In this document: positions 23,746 to 35,517 of the stretch, piece after piece
Layout: each line of letters opens with the position of its first letter
How positions within the stretch are numbered: position 1 is the first letter of the stretch
Assembly: GCA_024138015.1 (NCBI GenBank)
Contig: JAMXBB010000003.1
Coordinates: 71,846,302 to 71,910,301, forward strand
Direction: 5' to 3'
DNA length: 64,000 nucleotides
Origin: Lumnitzera littorea
Taxonomy: Eukaryota > Streptophyta > Magnoliopsida > Myrtales > Combretaceae
The notes under the pieces: generated by a model
The model's database searches: none
What the model saw: the letters and a program-made list of their open reading frames with translations, nothing else
What the model was told of the DNA's origin: nothing
Program-made: the position numbers and the translations under genes

Positions 23746-24339
23746 TGTTCTGAAAGGGAGTGTGTGAAGTTGCAGTAAAGTTTTGGCTCGTGTTTGCTAT
23801 TAGTGGCTATTGTGTTCCCTTCGTAGCTGCTTCATTGTGTTTATATGAAGTTTTGAGTTGTATAATGAAGATTTGAGTGTTAGTAAGTATAGTTCATATC
23901 GATACTTTGTTTTTCATTGAGAAAACAGAGCAAGTGCATTTCTGTTGTATTTGAGTGAGTTTTGGGTGTTGAAGCTCTTAAGAGTGTGTTAGTAGAAGTT
24001 TGAGTAGTAAGGTTAAAGTGTTTGTTGTGAATTATGTTGTTAATCTAGTAGAGAAATATCACACAATTTCGAATTTGAGTGTTTAAGGTGTTAATGGTGA
24101 CTAGATTAGTGGTACTCAACCTAGTCTTGGTCATAATGGTAGTAATACTCCTAGGTTATTTGATGATAAGCTTGATAGACTTGCTAATCTTGTTGAGAGT
24201 TTGGTTACCACAATGTAAATTAACAGACAACAACCTTAGGGTATGCTGCACCATAACCCACTCGAAAATGTTCCAAAAAGACACTATAGCTAGGGTAGGA
24301 GAGCCAATCACCCAGTTTGACCCCATTGAGCAAGAAAAG

Positions 24340-25380
24340 TAGCAAACCAATTTGCTAAATGATGATTGGGGTTGGAGGAAGAAGAAGATGATGAGGAAGT
24401 AGATGTGGAGATTGACGAAGAGGAAGAAGAAGAGGTTGAGTATTACCAAGCGTAAGAGTGAGGACAGTAAGCTTCTCGAGGACTAGACAATGTTAAGGTC
24501 CAAATCCTACCCTTTAGTGGAAATGGAGATGCCGATGAATATTTAGAGTAGGAAGAGAAGGTCAAGAAAGTGTTTGACTGTTATGAGTATACTAATGCTG
24601 TAATGGTATGACTTGCTGCCCTAGAGTTTACTGGGTATGCTAATATGTGGTGGAGGAGTCTAAATATGGCTAGAGCAAGAGATAGAAGATGAAGAGTGAG
24701 AAATTAGGAAGAGATTGCTGAGAGGGAGATTTGTGCTAGATACCTATTTGCAAGACACGTTTGCAAAGCTACAAGAACTTCACTAAGGAGGCTAATCTAT
24801 TGATAACTATGTGAGAAAATTCCATATGCCGATGATCTAAGCTAACATAGATGAACTAGAGGCTTATACAATATCAAGGTTCATTTCTAGACTTAAACAT
24901 AAGATTCTAAATATTGTAAATGTACAAAGGTTTTATACTTTGGAAAATGCAATTAAGGTAGCATAAAGGGTCAAAGAGTAGAAAAGAAATGCTATGAGAT
25001 GACAAGACCAACATTTTTCCAAGATCTTGTTTCGCGTTGACCTACTTATGTTAAGTCAAGGAGGCCATCCTGAGTTAAGGAAAGTTATGACAGACCTGAT
25101 GAGTGCCTAGTAGGGCTGAGTAGGTTAGTTGAGCCGAACTGAGATAAGGTCGACCTTGAGGACATATGAGAAAGGACGTGGAGTGAAGTGCTTGGGCTTT
25201 GAATACATCGCTATTGAGTGTTTGAATCGATGTGCCATGGTGCTCCGAGGAGATGTAGTAGATAGCACCAATGAGAGTGAACCAGAGGAGGAGAAGAATG
25301 CTGGAAAGGTTGAAGCCAATGAGGAAGAGGAGACCTATGTCTATGCTAACCAAGGAGAAGTGATGACCTTAGCATTAAGG
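24340..25380 (+). pseudogene. gag pseudogene of element B
   Basis: Broken capsid/nucleocapsid gene. An acidic run at 24370-24450 leads into a gag core near 24490-24700, readable as RGLDNVKVQILPFSGNGDA and later AALEFTGYANMWW. The zinc knuckle near 25180-25240 is damaged: the first Cys is missing and His is replaced by Tyr (VKCLGFEYIAIEC). Elements A, C and E keep all four ligands. A leader without clear coding content lies between the primer site and 24340. Stops interrupt the core many times. Confidence 0.8.
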
Positions 25381-25428
25381 TGAGTGCTGAGCTCCTTGCC
25401 AAACTCCAAGGAAGACTAAAGAAAGAAT

Positions 25429-26889
25429 TTGTTCCATATGAAGTGTACCATTAAAAGACAACTGTGCACCATCATAGTGGATAGAGAAAGTTGTACCAAC
25501 GTCTTTGTACAGTCCTTTGTACAAAGGTTAAGGTTGCTGACCTCTAAGCACCCTCAACCTTATAAGCTGCATTGGCTTCATGATAAGGGTGTTCTGTACA
25601 TTATAGAGCAAGTAATTGTACCATTTAGTGTTGGGAATATGTATAAGGATGAAGTGGTGTGCAGTATCATCCCCATAGGAACTTCACATCTATTACTTGG
25701 AAGACCTTGGTTATTCAACTAACGGGTTACTCATGATAGATATAAGAACACCTATGCCTTTATTAAGGATGGAAAGAAGATTTTGTTGCAACCTACGACA
25801 CTAACCACTAAGTGAATGAGACTCATAACCGACTTACTTGAACTTGTAAGAAAAGCCTCAATGATGAGCCGAAGAGTGCTCCGAGCTATGGAGAAGGTTG
25901 ATGAGCCTATGTTCTTGTTGATTAGAAGATTGTTAGAGATGAGAGACCTTGAAGAAGTGCCCGATGAGATTAAAAGGTTGATAGAAGAGTTTTCAAACTT
26001 GTTTCTTAAAAAGTTACCTAAGGGAATACCCCTAGTTTGAGGTAGAGAACATTGTATGGATCTTCAGCTAGGCGTAGCTTTGTTGAACAATGAACTCTGA
26101 GTAGGTTACCTAGTTGAAAAGACAAGTGAATGAGCTTATAGAGCGAGGTTATGTAAGGGAGAGCATGGGTCCTTCTCGTGTTGTAACAACTTTGCTCGTC
26201 CTAAAGAAGGATGGTTCATGGCGCATGTGCATTGATAGACGAGCAATCAATTGTATCATTATCAAGTATAAATATCCGATACCGAGGCTCAATGACATGT
26301 TAGATGAGCTTCATGGTGACAAGATATTTTCGAAGTTAACCTATAAAGTAGCTGTCACCAAATTTGCACGAGACTACGTGATGAATGGAAGACTGCTTTC
26401 AAGATAAGGCATGATCTCTATGAATGGTAAGTCATGCCGTTCAGAGTTACAAATGCGCCAAGCTCATTTATGCTATTGATGAACCATGTGATGCACTCTC
26501 TGATTGGACGATGTATAGTTATGTACTTTGATGACATATTAGTATACAATACCTACTTGAACAATCATGCTCAACATTTTCGAGCTGTTTTTAATATTTT
26601 ACGAGCCGAGAAGTTATATGGGAATCCAAAGAAGTGTACATTTTGTTAGGGTAAAGTAGTTTTTCTTAGGGATGTGGTATTAAGAGAAGGAATCTGAGCT
26701 AATGAGGAAAAAGTCCGAGCTGTCTTAGAGTGGCCGACTTTAAAGAATGTCACTGAAGTTTGATGTTTTCATGGCCTTGTTTCCTTTTATAGGAGATTCA
26801 TTAAAAACTTTAGTACTATTTTAGCCCCTTTGACTGAGCTAATGAAAAAGAGTGATGGTTTCCAATGGAATAATCGAGCTGAATAGATC
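25429..26889 (+). pseudogene. pol pseudogene of element B, first part: protease and RT
   Basis: The protease frame (25429-25722) ends in the conserved LLLGRPWLF block, but the active-site DSG triplet reads DRE (IVDRESCTN), which would kill the enzyme. A linker spans 25725-26040. RT follows from 26114: the conserved block KKDGSWRMCIDRRAIN is intact near 26200-26250, and the catalytic YFDD box is present at about 26522-26550. RT continues in degenerate form to the RNase H leader and is cut at 26889 by element C. The rest of pol resumes at 41839. Confidence 0.85.
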
Positions 26890-26894
26890 TTCAA
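26890..26894. repeat. TSD of element C, left copy (ttcaa)
   Basis: TTCAA at 26890-26894 pairs with TTCAG at 41834-41838, differing by one transition. Element A has the uninterrupted site, cttcaaggagatc, at about 5119. Confidence 0.8.
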
Positions 26895-27835
26895 TGATAC
26901 GGATTTGTGGATGAACACACGAACCCAATATCATGCGTAACCAAGGGTTGGATCCGGGTCATGAGATGGCTTGAAAAATTAAATGATAGTCGAAGGATGA
27001 GCAAGGGTTCTCGTGCACCGATGGTAGATATGACACACTAACGCCTCACATGAGCTTGGGTTACACTTGATATGATGCACAAGTATAACTGGAGGTCACT
27101 CGCCACTAGTCTATGCTCAATGGGCTAGATAAGAGTAGTTTAAGAGAAAGCAGAGGGACACTTAGCTCACGAAGGTGTAAAAGTTCATTGTATTTTCCAT
27201 CTATTCATGTTGCAGCTATTATAATATGCAAGTATTTATAGTACCTAATTAGGGTAAGTCTTAAATTATAGAAAATTATAGAAAAGGATCCTTACTAGCT
27301 AAGAAAAAGGAGAATAATTTATAAGGGTAGCATGTAATCATGTAAAAGGAATATCTTTTGTCAGAAAGGACGATATGAATGTTAGAAAAAGGATAGCGCA
27401 CATGTAATTTGCTAATTCTGTGGTCCTAATGATACTGCTGATTGAGTAGGGGTAGATCCTGATTAGGTCAAGTAGACATTGGTAGTTTTGTAGCTTGAAC
27501 AATTGGGAATGGATTAGGGTTAGTTCAAGGGCAACTCATTTCCGAGTTGGCTTTAGGTGATCAACTCTTAATCATTGTCAGCTTGGCCTCAATACTAGTG
27601 ACGTTGGTAGTATCCTGATTAGATGCTCAGACTAGTGTGTAGCGGTGGGGTCAGCTCGACACATCGATTGGTTACCTCAGTAGTTTCCTGGATGGTGTGG
27701 AGAACGAAGCAACTTGGCAAATTGAATTGAGGAATGCATTGTTTATCAGCACTCAACTTACCTTGGATAACTTGGTGAATCGTCTGAGCAAGCCTTTAGG
27801 TTTGGGAGTGTGTGATTGGTCCTTGTTCCTTATCA
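26895..27835 (-). repeat. 3' LTR of element C
   Basis: 941 bp. On the plus strand it starts TGATACGG and ends TATCA. It aligns with 40910-41833 and with both D LTRs. On the minus strand it starts TGATAAGGAACAAGG, and its first 40 bases or so encode the end of pol. Confidence 0.85.
27233..27240 (-). promoter_or_regulatory. LTR TATA box, element C
   Basis: TATAAATA on the minus strand, in the middle third of the LTR. The same word is kept in the D LTRs (tatttata on the plus strand near 46640). It is the likely promoter core. Confidence 0.5.
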
Positions 27836-29205
27836 TCTCTTCTAGGTTGTTTGAGATTTGGGATCGAATCTAGCTTAGCTCCTGGTTGCTCGTCTTCAAG
27901 AGTGTAAGGTTGGAGATCAATAGTGTTAAAGGAGTTTGAGACTCCATATCCTTCGGGTAGTTTAATCCTATAGGCATTAGGATTGGTCTTTTCAACCACT
28001 TTGAAAGGTTCATTGGTTCTAGGAGACAACTTGCTCTTCCTCAAGTTAGGAATCATTCCTTGATAAGATGTATCTAGACCAGATCACTTAGTTGAAACTC
28101 TCTCTTCTTGCATCCTTAACTTCGCTTCTCAAGCTTAGTAGTAACTCGGTTCAATTGCTTTATAACCTTTTGGTGCATGGCTTTGATGGCCTCAACTCTT
28201 TTTGCGGCTGGCAAGTCATCATTAGGTCTTAATTGAGGTGTTTGGTCCATCAGGAGCTTAGGGTTAAATCCATAGGTAACCTCAAATGGAGACATGTTTG
28301 TTACGCTATAGGCAATCCTATTGTATGTGAACTTAACAATTGGCAGATACATATCCTAATTGGCCATGTTTCATTCGATAGCAACCTACAGCAAAGTTCT
28401 TATGATTCTATTGACAACCTTGGTCTATCCATCGGTTTATGGATGGCAGGATGTGCTATACAATAGCTTAGTTCCCATTTGTCTTTACAATGTTCTTTAA
28501 AAGTGGCTCATAAACTTTGGGTCTCAGTTCGAAACAATGGTTTTGGGCACTTCGTAAAGTTTGATTACTTTCTATAAGAAAACAAAAGAGGTAGCCGAAG
28601 TGTCGTTAGTTTTGGAACAAGGCACGAAATGTGCCATCTTGCTAAATCCATCCACAATCATCATGATGGAGTCCTTCCCTCGAGATGTCCTTGGTAATCC
28701 TAACATGAAATCAATACTTAGCTTAGACTACTGTTTGGTTGAGATGGGCAAGGGTAGATAATGTCTTTGCTCAGCTTGGCTCTTTGCTCTTTGGCAGGTC
28801 GCACACTTTTCCAATATGGATTGTACATCTCTCATCATTCTTGGCTAAAAGAATCTTGATGATGGTACCTTATGGGTTTGGCACTTGCTAAAGTGTCATG
28901 TCAATCCTCCTCTATGCACCTTGTACCTGAGTAATTCTCTCATGGAATAGGTTGGTATACATAGCCTCCTCTTCCTGAATAAGTATCCGTCTTCCTTATA
29001 ATAGTGGTCCAGTGTTCGTCCTTCCCCGTACCAGGTATAGATAGGACCAAAGTGTAGATCCTTAGCAAACAAATTCTTTATTGTTGAAAAACCAAGCAGC
29101 CTTATTTGCAATTTGGTTAGGAGGGTATGTCGTCTCAATAGGGAGTTAAACACTACATTGTTCTTTCTATTCTTATATTTCATGACATAGGAAAATCCCT
29201 CCATG
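27796..29205 (-). pseudogene. Integrase pseudogene of element C, ending inside the 3' LTR
   Basis: On the minus strand the zinc-binding head lies near 29000-28900 (the HRGGL end is visible), and the catalytic core is heavily damaged at 28900-28120. The conserved block YLPIVKFTYNRIAYS is readable near 28350-28310. The C-terminal frame 28056-27796 reads KLSPRTNEPFKVV and ends in GPITHSQT, 40 bases past the LTR boundary at 27835. A purine run (AGAAGAGA) abuts the LTR and serves as polypurine tract. The function was chromosomal insertion; it is now inactive. Confidence 0.8.
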
Positions 29206-30059
29206 AGCTCGACCCATTCGGCTTGTCTTCGAGATAACTTGGGTTAGCTCTTCAGATATCTTAAGGATTCATGATCAGTGTAGATCACAAATTCCTTAGG
29301 TAGCAGATGGTGTTGCCACACTATTAGGGCTTGGATTGAGGAGTAGAACTCCTTGTCATAGATAGAATAGTTGAGTGTAGCTCCTCGAAGTTTCTTGTTG
29401 AAATAAGCAATAAGTCGGCCTTTTTGCATTAGTACGGAACCTATGCCTAGTCTGGACACATCACACTCTACTTCAAACACTTTATCAAAGCTCAGCAGAG
29501 CTAAGATAAGGGCTGTAGTCAGCTTATGCTTCACTTCCTTGAAACTCCTTTACTCCTTCTCTCCTCATCTAAATTCAACATTCTTCTTTGAGAGTTTGGT
29601 TAGTGGGGCTACAATTGTACTGAAATTCTTTATGAATATGTTATAGAATGTTGCTAGGCCATGGAAACTTCTCACATTAGTTGAAGAGGTCGGTATTGGC
29701 CATTCGATAATTGCTTTGATCTTCTCTTCATCAACTTGTATGCCACTATTAATAATGAATCCTAAGAATATCACTTCGGATTGACAAAAGTTGTACTTCT
29801 TTAGATTAGCGTAGAGTTGTTCAGCTTGGAGTTTTGCAAAGACACTTTGGAGATGTTGCTGATGAGTCTCCATGTTAGAACTATACACCAGGATGTCATT
29901 AAAATAAACTATGACAAAATTCCCTAATAACTCTTGAAGCATATGATTCATCAAGTGCATAAATGTGCTTGGCGCATTGGATAGTCTAAACGGCATCACA
30001 AACCATTCATATAATCCATGTCACATCTTGAAGGCAATCTTCTACTCATCTCCTTCATG
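29206..30059 (-). pseudogene. pol pseudogene of element C: RT second half and RNase H
   Basis: On the minus strand RT continues from 30059 with MHEGDE-type sequence, the conserved MPFRLSNAPSTF block near 29995-29960, and a YFND box near 29905. In the usual YxDD box the first catalytic Asp is needed; here it is Asn, a G-to-A type change. RNase H follows at about 29560-29240 and keeps VIYTDHESLRYL. It is cut at 30059 by element E; RT's first half lies at 38332-38655. Confidence 0.85.
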
Positions 30060-30064
30060 CATTT
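30060..30064. repeat. TSD of element E, left copy (cattt)
   Basis: CATTT at 30060-30064 pairs with CATTC at 38332-38336, one transition apart. Element D has the uninterrupted site, atgcatttgaatc, at about 49460. Confidence 0.75.
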
Positions 30065-30356
30065 TGATGGGAATTAACCTTCGACTATGTCCAAGTTGAT
30101 GCCGATCTTCTGGAAGAAGATGATGACCTATTCTAACTTGAGGATGAATAGTTCAAGGTTGAGGCCAAGCAACTTTTGTCGAGGCTGAGCAAATGACAAA
30201 AGACTGAGGGGAAGGAAAGGAGCCACTCGGCAAAAAGTCTGTCGTTTGCTGAGAAGCTGAGATACCATAAGGTTGAGTACTTGAGACCAAAGAAACATTC
30301 AGCAAAGCATTGAGAGATTCATGCCGACTGATTCTAGCACTCGGCAATTATGGGCT

Positions 30357-31145
30357 AAACCTAGGTACTGGGTCGAACCGGCCTTAAATCGCTGGTGATA
30401 TGGTGAACTGTAATCGGCCTGTGAGCTGGCGATTCTGGGGCGGTTCACTAGGTTCGGCGGTTTAAAGGTCGGTTCGAGGCCCTTGAATCGTGTTTTTTAT
30501 ATTTAATTTTTTTAATTAAATTTTTTAATATATTAATAATTTCTAATAATGTGATCTCCTTTCTCTTTTTTTTTAAGTGTATTAATTCATTAATAATTTC
30601 TAATTTTTTTTATTAATTTCTGACTTAATATGATTCCAACTTTTTAATTTTTTTTCCCTTAAATTTTATTTTTTTTTCTCATATTCAAGTCCTTAACATT
30701 TGATGAGTTTTACAAAAAAAGAACTTTCATTAACTAAAATTGAATTTTCTATTTATCCTTAACATATAATTAACTTATAATTAGTCATTTATCATTAGTT
30801 TGATGATATTATTGTTAAAAAAATTGTCATCCACCATTGTAAATAAAGTAGTTTTGACATGCAATGACTTACTAGATAATATCAAATTATTTTTTTTCGA
30901 TTTAATGATCTCTCTTTTCTCTTTCTCTCTCTCTCTCTTTCTCTTTTTTAAGGGGTAAATTCGCTGGGCTGACCCACCGGTTCAATAGTAGGTCGACTTT
31001 ACGATTTGTGACTCGCCGGTTCGAGTGGTTTTGTCCTCTTGAACTGCTTAAGCCCTTAACGCCTAGCGGTTTGCTAGGGTGGTTCGGCCCACCTATTTCC
31101 AGGCCAGGCTAGTTCACAGTTTGGAATTAGTCCTTACTCAGGTTT
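30357..31145. mobile_element. Non-autonomous DNA transposon, hAT- or Mutator-like
   Basis: A 789-bp insertion in the E 5' LTR, flanked by ATTATGGGCT at 30347-30356 and 31146-31155. The 3' LTR of E has the empty site. It starts AAACCTAGGTAC and ends CTCAGGTTT, so only a short inverted repeat is visible. Subterminal parts are rich in gaaccgg/ggttcg words in both orientations. The centre is AT-rich and contains a CT microsatellite near 30920-30950. There is no transposase. The TSD of 8 to 10 bp fits hAT (8) or Mutator (9); the family is not settled. Confidence 0.75.
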
Positions 31146-31407
31146 ATTATGGGCTGACCTCTTTGGTGTCTTGGCGAAGCCACACGAGACTTCTGGGACT
31201 CCTTCTCGAACCGTCCATCTAACTGCCGACCCTGTTCGGTTCGAATATTACTCATTCCAGGACATGCCAAGTGACTTCATGTCGACTTCCTTTGTAAAAC
31301 GCACATTTTTGTACATATTTTCCTTTATTTTATTTATGGGCTCAATTCTTTAGGGTTTAAGGCCTTGTACACTATTTACAATTTTGTCACTAGGGATTAG
31401 GACTTAC

Positions 31408-31415
31408 TATAAATA
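31408..31415 (+). promoter_or_regulatory. LTR TATA box, element E
   Basis: TATAAATA followed by gcaac; the 3' LTR has the same word at about 37889. It is the likely promoter core. Confidence 0.6.
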
Positions 31416-31853
31416 GCAACATTTGTAAACATAGAGCTATATAGACGTCAATATACGAAATCGAATAGAAAAGTATATTCTTGCGATTGGAATCTTTTCC
31501 TTTTTTGAGCAAAGCTACGCTTAAGATAGCATTTTGCCGGATTATCAAGTATAGATTAAGCTGTTTAATCTCTCTCGCGTTCTTATTGATCTTGACCTTG
31601 AGATTGTAGCGAACCCCTTCATTTGAACTAGTTAGTAAGTTGCATCTAACCCTCATTTAAATCCAGAGCAACATTTAGTGTTTATGAGTTGTATCGAACC
31701 CTATTTTGAGCTCAAACCCTTGATTATGTTTGTGTCTTGGTGCATGATATCCATTTACATTCACCGTCGAAACCAACCATCTCACTTCCTGTTTGTCAAA
31801 CCTATTTTGATCCTTTCTTGAGAGCCATTGCTGTTCCTTTGATCCTTATCATC

Positions 31854-31866
31854 TTGGTATCAAAGC
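31854..31866 (+). promoter_or_regulatory. Primer binding site of element E
   Basis: TTGGTATCAAAGC two bases after the 5' LTR, one mismatch from the initiator-Met tRNA site TTGGTATCAGAGC. It fixes the plus-strand orientation of E. Confidence 0.85.
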
Positions 31867-32091
31867 TTTGGGGAGACATGGGTGCTAGTGTTCTTTAAAG
31901 TTTAATTGGTAGTTTGTATCTCTCTGTTAATCCTTATTTTATAGTGTAGTGAGCTGTTCATAGTAGTTGTTTGTCATAGTATTAGCTGCAGAAGCTGAGT
32001 AGTAGTTGTTTCCAGGTTACTGTAATTGTGTTTTCTTGTTTGTTTGATTTTTCTTGAAAATTATTGTATGGACAAGAATGTCAGAGGATAG

Positions 32092-35000
32092 TGTAAACCC
32101 CTAAAATTATCAACCTAGCCTTAGTAATAGACTCGACTATGTTAGACCATTTAGGAGTCGACCAGGCTAATGAAAGTGAAAACCCTAAAAGAATTACTCA
32201 ATCGTGTAAAGAATTTTTCTACCCTAAATGTTTCTAAATGCTAAAGATTTTATTCAAAAGTGATAGAAACCCTAAAAATGATTATTTAATGACACATGTG
32301 CACTAATCCAACATGATATACCCTAAAACCCTAATAGATAATATAATGCTTATCCTTTTGTCCAATTCACTAGTAAAGGGTTAGAGATGACCCTTAATCA
32401 TACTTATATGCTTTGAATCCTTAAGTAATCCATTAGAAATTAAGATAATGAGTCATAGATTATATTCACTTCTTAAGTAAGTGATTAAGATAGTTTCACT
32501 TAGAGTTAGAGTAATAGTTGAAGATTAGGTTTATGTAGTGAACCTTAATACTTAAATTGGTACTTTTTGCATTTGTTATTCAAAGTAGTTTATCAAATGA
32601 GATATATTGGCTATAAAGACCTAAAGTAAGATCTCATTAACAATGTTTACAAATCAATTCATCAAATATTTCATTTCCCCTCATTTCCTTCATTTTTCCT
32701 CTAATTTCCCTTAATTACTACATTATGTGCACAAAATTACACATACTTAAGGAATGTTGACTAAAGTAATGCATGTTGACCAAAGTCAAAGAGGTTGACC
32801 AAGTCAACATATGTTGACTAAAGTCAACATTTTGAAAAGTCAAAAGTCTTAAGAGATAAGGAAAATATCTTATTAACTTAATGATGGTTTTCTTTTCTTT
32901 TCCTTTTGATTTTTCTTTTCCCTTCCCTTTTATTTGTTGCCGTCCACCTCTCATCCTTCTAGACTTCTCCATTTGTTGTCTTCATAATTGAAAACAAAAC
33001 AAAAGAAACAAAAACAAAAGTCCCCATTTCATGCCGTGAACTCTCCTTCTTCTTTCACTTTCATCCTTTTTCTTTTGTCCCCTTAAACTTCAACACAATT
33101 AAAGGTATGTTCTTAACTTGTTTTATGTTACTTTATGTTATTCATTAGTTAGTTAATTAGGTAGATTAGGTAAGTAATTAGGTGTTTAGTAAAGTCTTGA
33201 AGAAGAGGAAACAAAGTTTCCATCTTTAAGTGTAGAATATGAAGGAGCATGAAGAAAAATGGAAGGAATACATGTATATGTACTCTTAGATATGTGTACA
33301 TAAAGAAATACCAAAGGAATACAAGTATGTGAACCTTTATACATAAGTATGTATCATGTACATAACCTAATTTAAGACCATATCTAACTATATATACATA
33401 TACTATACTAAATACATACATAGAAATGCAAAAGGATGAAAATTGAGAGGATTTTCTTAAGGGAAAATTTGGCATACGAAATTTTAGTATAAAAATACGT
33501 ATTTAACCGTATAGGTATATGAGTAGAAATACATGTATAAATACGGTATAAGTATATGTAGATGTATAAGTATATGTATGTATAAGGTATATGTACATAA
33601 GTATAAGTATAAGACATATGTATAAAGTAAGAAATAAATGTACATAAGACATGTACATGTGACATAAGCATGATGTAATGCTTATGTAATCAAATGATGA
33701 GGTAGATGATAACATAAGCATATGAGGACATAAAGAAAAGATGACATAAGCATATGAAGACATAAAGAAAAGATGATGTAAGCAATGACATAAGCATAAG
33801 TTTAGAAAATGAGAAAAATAAGAAAATGTAGGTAATTAGATACTAAAAGTAGTAAATCATAATACACCTTGTAAACTAGATTATACCTAAATCAATACAT
33901 GAATTAGTAATGACAAAGTAAATCCCTTAATTATAAGAATTTAGGGAATAAAGGTTATAAATATGAGTAATAGCGATACTTAAGTATTATAGCTAAAAAT
34001 TTTTATAAATTAATTCATAATATAAAATAGGGGTCTTAACATTCAAAACAAACCTTACTGTATGAATATACGTTCGAAAATGATGAAAAACGACTATAAA
34101 TTCATAAATATCAGAAATAAAACGAAAAAGTTATATACGATTAATAATAAAGTCTAACCGGTAAAGGTTGAAAATAGTCTAAGTAGATTAGGTAATTAAA
34201 TGTTTAGAAGTATTAGTTAAATTAGTTACTTACTAGTCTTATTAAATCGTAATGATCAGGTGACTCTGAGGAGTGTGAGGACCTCCCAATCGACTACTAC
34301 GATTAGGGCAAATCACCATGGCCGAGTGAGTATTTACCCAATGATTCCATGCTTGTTTTGTGATTGTAGATAGTGGACTTAAATATTATTGTTAATTGAT
34401 GATTGTGTGGGGTTTGGGAAACGCTTGTGTATGCCGGTATGTCTTGAGTTGTGAACATATCTTAACTATTGATAATGCTATGGTTGTTGCATGATAGTAT
34501 AGAAAATGATTGTGTGTACAATTGGATGGTCATAGCATAATTTGAACCTAATTATACTCGGCCTATAAAAAGAAATTGAGACATGCATTAACATGCATAG
34601 CATGGATACTATTCCGGCCGTCACATCACACGGAGGTAAAGAGAGGCCATTCGGGGGTTGATATTATTCATTTATTTGGTTTTGTACGGTGCACTCGTAC
34701 AAAATGACCTTACCCTGGCCCGCGGGAATACTAGGCGTTGGAGGCGCCAACCGCCTGGCTAAGGGTCGAGTCTAGAGGCCTCCGTTTAGGGGTGAGTGTG
34801 GACTGCGGGGGCCCACTCACAATTATACTAGAACTTGGGTTTTTCTGAAAATAAAAGAATTATTTGATATAAGTACGGAACGTGGGATTCCGTAGTAAAG
34901 TAAGTTCTAGTATAATACCCGGATCTGATTGGTGCCGTGTATACTCCAACCCTGACTTCAGAGGGCGTTAAATCTGAGTTACGTATATGAACTAGTTAAT

Positions 35001-35501
35001 TATACGTATTGTTTGGCATTCTGGTTGATCATTCATTCATATGCTTGAATATAATGTATTTATAACTTGCTTGTGGTGTGGCTGAGGGTTTTGCTCACTA
35101 AGCTTAGGCTTACACCCCTTTAGACTTTTGTTGCAGGATAGCCTGTTCGTAGAGACAGGACGAGGGATGCCACAGGTTAGCCTGGGGATTTGGGCAAGAG
35201 CGAGCTGCTATGTGTACTGAGAGAACAGTTTATGTAGACTTCTACTTATGTACTTTTGTTTATCTTATTATATTAGACCTAGACATACTTAAATGTTGTG
35301 TAATATAGGCTTTGTAACTTAAATTTTATATAAATATATTTGTGTAATGATATCAAATGAGTCTGGATATTCTTTGGAAACTAGTGGTTGTAGAGCCTTG
35401 TATATTGTGTGAAGAGTTCTTGATTGGAAGGGTAACCAATCAGGGGTTCTTTGTATAGTATACGGCGTCTGCCACGACTAGGCCGTCCTCAGTTCGTGAC
35501 A
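32092..35501 (+). mobile_element. Solo LTR F, 3.4 kb, Tekay-like, nested in E
   Basis: It starts TGTAAACCCCTAAAATT and ends AGTTCGTGACA, flanked by identical GATAG at 32087-32091 and 35502-35506. No gag, pol, primer site or repeated end was found inside, so this is one LTR left by recombination between two. Landmarks are a CT-rich leader at 32990-33090, a small array of cataagcatatgaagac-type repeats at 33660-33790, and a GC-rich block at 34715-34820 with ggcgccaaccgcc and gcgggggcccact. The length and the GC-rich block recall Tekay/Del chromovirus LTRs. The family assignment is an inference. Confidence 0.8.
33660..33790. repeat. Short tandem repeats in LTR F
   Basis: Imperfect copies of a unit of about 33 bases, built of gacataagcatatgargaca and taaagaaaagatg, stand in a row. 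The preceding 33520-33660 is rich in gtataagtatatg words. Simple-sequence expansion inside the LTR. Confidence 0.6.
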
Positions 35502-35517
35502 GATAGTGTCAACAACA

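Larger units (their letters stand above)
30065..31851 (+). repeat. 5' LTR of element E, with an inserted DNA transposon
   Basis: It starts TGATGGGAATTAACC and ends GATCCTTATCA, directly before the primer site. Taking out the insertion 30357-31145 and one 10-bp duplicate leaves about 988 bp, matching the 997-bp 3' LTR. A TATAAATA promoter word is at 31408-31415. Confidence 0.85.

Noticed and set aside
33149..33763. Minus-strand open frames rich in Tyr, Ile and His
   Set aside because: They are translations of gtatatg/cataag-type simple repeats inside solo LTR F and not proteins.
33660..33790. Regular repeats that might suggest a CRISPR-like array
   Set aside because: The units are contiguous, imperfect and without spacers, in plant LTR DNA.
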